Assembly: GCA_905147135.1 (NCBI GenBank) | Contig: LR990039.1 | Location: 33,291,708-33,355,707 of the forward strand | DNA: 64,000 nt | Direction: 5' to 3' | Origin: Blastobasis lacticolella | Lineage: Eukaryota > Arthropoda > Insecta > Lepidoptera > Blastobasidae | Shown here: positions 57,324 to 64,000 of the stretch, in pieces | Numbering within the stretch: position 1 is the first letter of the stretch | Layout: each line of letters starts with the position of its first letter | Notes under the pieces: generated by a model | The model's input: only the letters and a program-made list of their open reading frames with translations | What the model was told of the DNA's origin: nothing | Databases searched by the model: none | Translations under genes and position numbers: made by a program

Positions 57324-57399
57324 TTAAAAATAGTAACGCTGAGATTTCTTTAAATAGTTACGTAACTATTTAAAGAAATCTCAGCGTTACTATTTTTAA
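57324..57399. repeat. Perfect 76 bp palindrome
   Basis: Arms of 38 bp with no spacer and no mismatch, centred between 57361 and 57362 (AGTTAC/GTAACT). Confidence 0.95.
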
Positions 57400-57467
57400 G
57401 CAAGTATTATGTAGTTATTGTCATATTACCTACGTAGGTAAGATGACAATAACTATATAATACTTGC
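57400..57467. repeat. 68 bp palindrome abutting the first
   Basis: Arms of 34 bp with two mismatches, centred between 57433 and 57434 (CCTAC/GTAGG). It begins at the base after the first palindrome. Confidence 0.95.
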
Positions 57468-57834
57468 CTGCATAATACCAATTTTTTTAAATAAACTATA
57501 AATATAAAAGGATCTATAAACTGTCAGAATAAATCTCACCTTTAAAGAAGACACTATCACTGTAGATAAATAATGATTTTTTTGTTTAATAACTTCCGCC
57601 GACGGGATAGATTTTATCCACTTCATCTATCTATTATCAAGGTACCTAAACAAAAAAGCATGAAATATTCTTCGTTACTTTCGACGTTATTCGTAGGACA
57701 TAAATAAATATCACCATCAGTCCTAGCAATAATTTCTCGACTCCGTATTGACTGTTGAAATAGGTTTGTCAAGGTTGTAATTTCTATTTAACGAATGAAG
57801 TACAGATTCCTAGCCTCGCAACTACCGTGCGTGC
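57468..57834. other. No feature recognised
   Basis: AT-rich. Confidence 0.5.
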
Positions 57835-58100
57835 ATTTTTACCACTGTAAGATGTGGAATGATCACCATCATCATAGTCCTAGCGCTTATCCCGGCCTCT
57901 ACTAGGGTCCGATTTCCTACCCATTTTTCTCCACTTCGTCTGGTCCATGACATCCTCGTGTTGTAAGCCGTCGGCTCTCGCATCCGACTCAGCGACGTAA
58001 ATATATCGCCTCTTAAGTCGCCCATGGAGCCCTCTTTCTCACCTATTTCTCGCGGAACGGTCTCCTCCCTCCCGCAGTCTTTACTTTGCTCTAATTGATT
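57835..58100. repeat. Probable dispersed repeat
   Basis: ATCACCATCATCATAGTCCT then AGCGCTTATCCCGGCC is the kind of ATCATC-anchored end seen in reversed LINE/SINE tails. The minus-strand frame (57822-58106) is not convincing. No second copy exists in the window. Confidence 0.35.
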
Positions 58101-58605
58101 TGGCATGTCTAAAACTGTGTGTGTTCAAAAGGCGTATCTGGAATAGCTACCTCAAATGACGGTCCTTCTTCTACTCCCTTTAAGCTACTGATGCCCTGGA
58201 CGACAGAGGACGCTTTCCGTCAGATGAACCGTCTAACGTCTTAGATTGATTCAAGTCATTATTTTACTATAAATGTGCCCCGATAGAAGTTTCTATCAGA
58301 AATCTTGTCTTACTAATATTTAAAGTGCGGCAGTATGTTTGTTTGAGGCAGTTATTTGTTACATAGGTACTTTAGTAGTTTGAAAGGCAAAAAACGAGAG
58401 ATTTAAATATAAAAATTAAATGTTATCGGGTGAAGTTTAATTTCATTCGATTAAAATAAATTTTCTTCAGTTCATAATCTCGACATTCATAAATCAAGCA
58501 GAATGGAGTTGCGCTTAATCTTTTATTGGAATTAAAATGGACGAAGTCGCCGGAAAAACCTTCCCTACCTTCTTTCGATCAAACTTTCACCGTTTAATGT
58601 ATAAA
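58101..58605. other. No gene recognised
   Basis: No motif. Confidence 0.5.
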
Positions 58606-58621
58606 TATATTTTCTAGCGTA

Positions 58622-58712
58622 GGAGCCTCGGTGGCCGAGCGGTTAGGGTATCCGACTCGTAAGCAAGAGGTACCGGATTCGAATTAACGCCAAGATGATT
58701 ATTTCTTATTAT
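58622..58712 (+). mobile_element. 91 bp SINE head with 16 bp target duplication
   Basis: TATATTTTCTAGCGTA occurs at 58606-58621 and 58713-58728, exactly flanking the insert. The insert starts GGAGCCTCGGTGGCCGAGCG (A-box TGGCCGAGCGG), reads CGACTCGTAAGC in the anticodon region, and has a damaged B-box (GGATTCGAATT). It then jumps straight to a short tail (AACGCCAAGATGATTATTTC). The body seen at 32734-33062 is missing, so this is a very short SINE form or tRNA-like retropseudogene. Confidence 0.9.
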
Positions 58713-58728
58713 TATATTTTCTAGCGTA

Positions 58729-59404
58729 TAAAATGTTTGCTTGTTTATTTATTTTATTGATAGTTATCTTATCCGTCAGTAGACTGCTGGTGATAGAAAC
58801 ATAAAAACCTAAAACCCGTAATTATTCATGCACAAACTTCTAAACTTTACGTGCTAAGTCCACAGGGCCCAAGGGTTTCTACAACATATAAATTACGTTG
58901 TCACCTAACATAATTGTACTTGGTTATTTTCCTGACGTAAGATTAATATCTCGTTTGATTTTCAATTTATATTGTCATTAAGTCATTAGTTGTTTATAAT
59001 TTTTTGTTATTAATATTAGTAAAACATTTGCAACAATGCAAACGCACGACTATATTGACCAGTGTTACCAAACCAAAAACTAGAAATGCGGTTGATCACA
59101 GTCAGAAAATCGGGAGAATTCGGGAGATTTAAATACACAAGAAAATATCTCTTTAAAAAAGTATTAAAGTATTTTTGTAGACAAAAAATTGTGCGCTAAG
59201 CCAACAGGCTCAACATACCAATGTTCTTTGCCATAACATATTAGCTTTGTCAATATTTTATTTGTATGTTGCAGACCTGCAATCGCAGAAATGGATAATC
59301 TGTTTCTCTGCCTTGTTTTTATTCGATATACAGACGAAAATATATTTTACTCAGGGCGCTCGCTCGTTGTGTAGAGAATACTTATGATTAGAATATACCT
59401 ATAA
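58729..59404. other. No gene recognised
   Basis: AT-rich. Confidence 0.5.
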
Positions 59405-59458
59405 TTTTGGCTTTTGCCCCCCACCCCCCTCAACCAAATTCTGGATCCGCGCCTGCTT
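59405..59458 (-). repeat. Possible DNA-transposon end
   Basis: The minus strand reads GCAGGCGCGGATCCAGAATT followed by a G-run, a familiar terminal motif of insect DNA elements. The other end was not found. Confidence 0.35.
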
Positions 59459-59696
59459 CAGAATGTTATTTTTTAGTGGGAATCGCCCAACTATCTGCTT
59501 ACAGGTTTCTATGTAAAGATCTAAGCACCTGAGTCTAAAGAAATCCTTTTGTAATACCTCCTTGTAAAATAGTAATTGTAATTGACGTTCCAAATACATT
59601 TGGTCACTGGATTTAAAATTTCGTGGGTTTAATAAAAATACTGCGTGAAGTGCGTAGTGGCCTTGGACCAAGTTGTGTACAGACAGATACCTATGC

Positions 59697-60365
59697 ACGC
59701 TGACGCTACATGTTAATGAGGCTTTATATACTAACTGGCAAATAAATCAGTCTCGGGGTTTTTGAGATATTCAACGTCAAAGTTTCGGAGGTTCATATAG
59801 GTAAAATCCGTATTCGAAATGTGCACACTGCACGCACAAGGACGAGACTTTTAGAAACCGACGTTACATTGATGAGGCTTTAGATACTAACGTGCAAGAA
59901 AATTCGCCCTACAGCTTTAGAGATATATATTGTCAAAGTAGGGAGTACCATTGGCGAAGATGTGCACTGGGAGGAGACCTTTACTAACCGATGTTAGGCT
60001 ATGCATACCAACGCACAAAAAACATCTGCACTAAAGTGTTTGACATATTCAATGTCAAATATCGGTTGTTAATAAAAGTTTAAAACAGTAGTTAAACCAT
60101 GAGCAAGCAAGTGTACAGGACAGAGACCTTATCAACGCCGATGCTGCGTGTTCATGAGGCGCTATATCCCAGCGCGATTGGGATGTTCAATGTCAAATGT
60201 CGGTTGTTCATAAAAATTAAAAACAGTGGGCAAACCATGAACAAGTAAGTGCTGCACGTTCATGATAAGGCTTTATGTACCAACGCACAAAAAAAACGAA
60301 TATGGGTTTTTGAGATTTTCAACATCAAACTTTCGGAAGTTCATAATCATATAAAGTCGTGAGTT
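59697..60365. repeat. Degenerate tandem satellite, about five units
   Basis: Recurring blocks in the same order: GACGCTACATGTTAATGAGG (or GATGCTGCGTGTTCATGAGG, or GCTGCACGTTCATGATAAGG), CTTTATATACTAAC or CTTTATGTACCAAC, GCACAAAAAA, GAGATATTCAACGTCAAAG, and TTCGGAGGTTCATA. Units are 115-160 bp long with strong divergence. No coding frame. Confidence 0.75.
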
Positions 60366-60396
60366 TAAGAGATTTCAGAACACAAAACATGTTCGG

Positions 60397-60790
60397 TTAT
60401 TCAGGCTGCATTTCATTAACAGGATTATTAAAAATGGACAGGACAAAATCTTGAAACTCTAAAAATAGTCTTGTAACTTCATTACTTATCTTCTGTAAAA
60501 TATTTTCAGCAGCTAGTAAGTCATTATTTTGTGTGGCGTCAATTAAACAAAACCTTAAAGCAAAGAACTGCTCAAGTTCTCGCTTTACAGCCGAATGTCC
60601 GGCGAGTCACGATCTACAACTTTTTTAGCATTTTATATGACGCGCATAAGTGATAAAACTTACAGATGTATTTCAAAACAAATAAGTGTAGAATGTCTCT
60701 TCAATAGAATAATGACCGAATTGTGCGCACCCATAATTACATTTGCGATGATTTGCACCATCGGCCGCAAAACCAATCATATTGTCGACA
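60397..60790 (-). pseudogene. hAT-type transposase remnant
   Basis: The minus strand contains NMIGFAADGAN (60753-60785), GAHNSVIILLK in a shifted frame, and KYICKFYHLCASYKMLKKL in a third. This order (DG-N, GAHNSV, K-ICH--HLCAS) is that of hAT transposases and their ZBED/KIAA-like relatives. A 69-codon open stretch follows (60400-60606) with ELEQFFALRFCLIDATQNND and RLFLEFQDFVLSIFNNP, ending at a TAA (60397-60399). At least two frameshifts and one stop separate the parts. It lacks the N-terminal zinc finger and the C-terminal dimerisation domain. Confidence 0.7.
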
Positions 60791-61296
60791 TACCTACGGT
60801 ATTACATATTCAATTTGAAAAAATACAAAAGATATTTTCAGGGCAACAGCCGTTGATTAAAAATTCCCTGCCTCACTATTTTTGGTAGCGAATTTAAAGC
60901 GCGTGTTTTTGTTTACAAACGCGTTTTTCACGTTCGTTTTATTACTTAGTAGCATATTTTTTGGTCGCTATTATCACCTAAAGCAAATATTAACATTTGT
61001 TTATTTCTCTGTTGTGAAAGTAGGGAATAAAATTACCTACTTTCACAACACTCGCTCGGAAAAAACGGGCGCAAAGTTGCATTTTATCCTAGAATGCAAA
61101 GAAATTTGATGCAAGAGTTGCTTCGTGACGTTAGCTACAGATGGACTTATATAGGGAAGATTTTGAATAAAAAATTAAAAAATTTGGAAACAACCATTGT
61201 ATTTTAAACATTAAATTGTATTTTTCGCACTAAAACGGTCACTAAAATAACTTTAATTAACAAAACCTTTAAAATGGAAGATTCCGGTGAGAAATA
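60791..61296. other. Spacer with a 15 bp-arm hairpin
   Basis: 61010-61024 and 61036-61050 are perfect inverted copies (TGTTGTGAAAGTAGG). No gene. Confidence 0.6.
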
Positions 61297-62755
61297 TTCA
61301 TCATCAGCCAGAAGACGCCCACTGCTGGGCATAGGCCTCCCCCAGAGATCTCCACAAAGACCGGTCCTGTGCTTTCCGCATCCAGCTGGTACCTGCGATC
61401 CTTACCAGGTCGTCGGTCCACCTTGTAGGAGGCCTACCCACGCTGCGTCTACCGGTACGTGGTCGCCACTCGAGAACTTTACTGCCCCATCGGCCATCTG
61501 TTCTTCGAGCTATGTGCCCTGCCCACTGCCACTTCAGTCTGGCAATCCTTAGAGCTATGTCGGTGACCTTGGTTCGCTTGCGGATCTCCTCATTTCTGAC
61601 TCGATCGCGCAAAGAAACTCCGAGCATAGCTCTTTCCATTGCCCTTTGGGTAACAGTGAGCTTTCTTATAAGGCCCATAGTGAGTGGCCACGTTTCAGCT
61701 CCGTAAGTCATCACTGGCAACACACATTGGTCAAAGACCTTCGTCTTGAGACACTGCGGTAATTGGGACGAAAATATGTGGCGTAGCTTCCCGAACGCTG
61801 CCCAACCGAGTTGGATTCGTCGATTGACCTCTTTCTCGAAATTGGACCTACCTAGCCGGACTATTTGTCCTAGGTATGTATAGTCGTCAACAACTTTAAG
61901 TGGAGTGCCTCCGACTGTCACTGGAGTAGGCACAACATGGACATTCGACATAATTTTCGTCTTGTCCATGTTCATTTTAAGACCTACTTGTTGAGAGGCA
62001 CTACAGAGGTCATCGAGCATTTTGCCCAAGTCTTCCAGGGTTTCAGCCATGACTACGATATCGTCAGCAAATCTGAGGTGCGTAAGGTACTCGCCGTTAA
62101 TATTGATGCCAAGTCCGTCCCAGTCCAGAAGCCTAAAGATATCCTCCAGTGCAGCGGTAAACAACTTCGGAGATATGACATCACCTTGTCTAACACCTCG
62201 CTGCAGCTGAATAGGTTCTGTGGTCTTGTCCTGGAGACGAACTGACATAGTGGCGTTTTTGTACAAACACTTCAATGCTTCGATATATCGATAGTCAATT
62301 TGGCACCGCTGTAGAGACTGGAGCACCGCCCAAGTTTCGATCGAATCGAAGGCTTTCTCATAGTCCACAAACGCCAAGCATAATGGCCGGTTATACTCTT
62401 CGGTCTTCTGTACAACCTGCCGCAGCGTATGTATGTGGTCTATGGTACTAAAACCTTTTCGGAATCCGGCTTGTTCGGGAGGCTGGAAGTCATCAAACCT
62501 GCGTGCGAGACGATTCGTAATGACTCTCGAAAACAGCTTATAGACATGGGTCAGTAGCGATATTGGTCTGAAGTTCTTCAAGAGAGCCTTATCACCTTTC
62601 TTGAAGAACAATATCACTATGCTTCTGTGCCATGCTTCCGGCGTTTTGCCCTCGAGGATGACGGAATTGAACAGCTTCTGAAGGGTCTTAAGCACAGGTT
62701 TGCCACCAGCTTTCAGAAGCTCAGCCGTAATTCCATCATCACCCGGCGCCAGAAA
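61297..62755 (-). CDS. RTE-like LINE reverse transcriptase, 5'-truncated, uninterrupted
   Basis: Minus-strand frame without stops, 510 codons if counted from an ATG at 62836; LINE similarity starts at about residue 30 (APGDDGIT). Reverse transcriptase motifs: RPISLL (90-95), FVDYEKAFDS (motif A, 156-165), GVRQGDVISP (motif B, 214-223), LRFADDIVV (motif C FADD, 254-262), LKMNMDKTKIM (motif D) and YLGQIV (motif E). The C-terminal domain has WPLTMGLIRKLTVTQRAMER, WQWAGHIARR and GRPPTRWTDDLVR, and ends EAYAQQWASSG. The element ends TCTGGCTGATGATGAAT. The endonuclease is missing, so it cannot move by itself. The first ~29 codons are flanking DNA. A 145 bp copy of the end lies at 17581-17724. Confidence 0.9.
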
Positions 62756-63027
62756 GATTACCAGAATAAAAACAATTGTCACGACGGAGGCCCAAAGGGG
62801 AACTTGAGTTTGGAAAAGTTCTAGAAAGCATTGCATTGGATCAGTGACATTAAAATGAATATGAAAAAATATTTAATAAATTAGGATGTTATTTACGAAT
62901 ATCTGATGTAAATTTTTTAAACGCTGTTGACAGATTTTATTACAATATAAATAATAAAAACCTTGTATCTGGAAATTTTTTCTATTATGAAATTTGAATT
63001 AGGATTATATTAATTAATCTCTTTTCA
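62756..63027. other. Flanking AT-rich DNA
   Basis: No feature. Confidence 0.5.
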
Positions 63028-63121
63028 AACGTCAAAAATGTAATGGAAAGAAAAGGGAAAGTTAAGCATGCTCAAGACGCATGCAGACCGATCAGCGCGT
63101 ACGAGTGCTTACTCGAGCGTT
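63028..63121 (+). repeat. Dispersed repeat shared with 27490-27605
   Basis: GTCAAAAATGTAATGGAAAG, GGGAAAGTTAAGCATGCTCA and GACGCATGCAGACCGATCAG. Opposite orientation to the other copy. Confidence 0.7.
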
Positions 63122-64000
63122 GTGCGTTGTGAGGACATTCAAGTACCGAAAAATCTGAAAACTTCTGTATGGTGTAGCCATACAAAAGGGATCCTTATAA
63201 GTATTTATGAGTTCGAAAAGAACTTTCAAGTTAGTTCCTAACCTTACACTCATGGGGATATCGGTCGTGATGAAGACTATACCATATATTCATACCTATC
63301 ATTATACTTTATTGGAAAACAAAACACAAATTTCATACTAATTATTAATTATATCCATCAAAATTCATATGCCCGAATATAATCCGCAACATATAGGTAT
63401 GACAACTGTTTTCGCCGCTTTTCCGTGAATTTGATTTAGTTTTGTTTTGTTTCGGGGCTAACTCAGAAGTTTATTGATAGATATGAACTCCACAACATCG
63501 AAATAACATATTCAATTGAAAATCATATAACTAGAACAATGTTTTGTTTGATACCTGTTGCGCGGTTGTTTTCTTTTTTGGGTCATGCATCTAGACACAA
63601 TGACTGCCAGAAGTCTTCCGAGGCCAGCCTGATGATTTCCGAACGGCAAGGGATAACGGATATAGCTGAATTGCTTTGTTGACACGTAGAGGATTTCCGC
63701 TGCCGGAGGGTTTAGTTCATGAATTTACAGATAGATGGCTCCGATAGTATTGCTGCGGCTAACCACAACAAAAATGGATTTCAAGATTGCTGCGATTAAT
63801 GCCTGCAAAGCACTATTTGATACAGCTAAAGTCTTACATAAGAAATATATTTGGTTTGATTATTGTAAAAAATGCTTTCTTGTTACGGACAAAGATATAG
63901 GACGAATAACGTAGTCTAGAGTTGGCACACCCACCTTAACGTAAAACGTAGCCACTTAGGAAGTAAGTAGAAATCAAAGCATAATATATTAATTAGGTTA
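63122..64000. other. No gene recognised
   Basis: Mixed sequence with frames under 60 codons. Confidence 0.5.

Noticed and set aside
60595..60888. 97-codon plus-strand ORF
   Set aside because: Antisense to hAT transposase motifs on the minus strand.
61274..62245. Plus-strand frames over the RTE-like RT
   Set aside because: Shadows of the minus-strand reverse transcriptase.
1..64000. CRISPR array, rRNA operon or bacterial operon
   Set aside because: No regularly spaced identical short repeats, no rRNA-like sequence and no operon-style gene packing; the content is eukaryotic retroelements.

Overview
The window looks like transposon-dense, AT-rich insect DNA, most probably from a moth or butterfly. 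The evidence is the repeat set: two tRNA-derived SINE families, several endonuclease/reverse-transcriptase LINE lineages common in Lepidoptera, GATGAT-ended retroelement tails, mariner, PIF/Harbinger and hAT remnants, and many short TAGGTAC-type motifs. This assignment rests on remembered repeat families, not on a search. No complete host protein-coding gene could be supported. Almost all recognisable coding sequence belongs to mobile elements, nearly always truncated or frameshifted.

Layout. 1-9 kb: an inverted copy of a ~0.52 kb repeat at the left edge, a tandem hairpin (2101-2150), LINE 3' fragments (2761-2970 and 3737-3884), two copies of a ~340 bp poly-A retroelement, an ~850 bp element with ~125 bp inverted ends (5757-6602), an RTE-like LINE 5' fragment (6718-7150), GC palindromes (7723-7841) and a 104 bp tandem repeat (8231-8560). 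9.1-11.9 kb: a jockey/CR1-type LINE on the minus strand, split by the poly-A retroelement. 12-17 kb: Harbinger, LINE and mariner remnants. 18.5-24.5 kb: jockey-type endonuclease and reverse-transcriptase fragments on either side of the largest element, a LINE with a zinc finger, a reverse transcriptase and a restriction-like endonuclease (20066-22887), broken by two frameshifts. 25.9-30 kb: another LINE RT, an unrecognised coding-like stretch and a young short element with 8 bp target duplications.

30-39 kb: MITE-like elements, a pair of perfect 35 bp inverted repeats 4.8 kb apart, a cluster of three SINEs, a TAGGTAC-rich stretch, and a tandem array of the repeat seen at the left edge. 39-56 kb: mostly sparse, with a short element flanked by 10 bp duplications, a jockey C-terminal fragment, tRNA-Gly-derived SINEs, a mariner with both ends and a 100-nt hairpin. 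56-64 kb: a GC-rich candidate first exon with an ATG next to a splice donor (56590-56822), two abutting long palindromes (57324-57467), a 91 bp SINE head between 16 bp target duplications, a degenerate satellite (59697-60365), a hAT transposase remnant, and a long uninterrupted RTE-like reverse transcriptase (61297-62755).

How the parts relate. The RTE-like LINE and its 3' fragments share a terminal GATGAT-type signature, and such LINEs usually mobilise SINEs with matching tails. Several nested insertions give relative ages: the retroelement at 10040-10391 inside the LINE, the tail at 37900-38035 inside a tandem repeat, and the AT-rich insert at 52970-53182 inside another element. The host-gene hypothesis most worth testing is the GC-rich exon at 56.6 kb.
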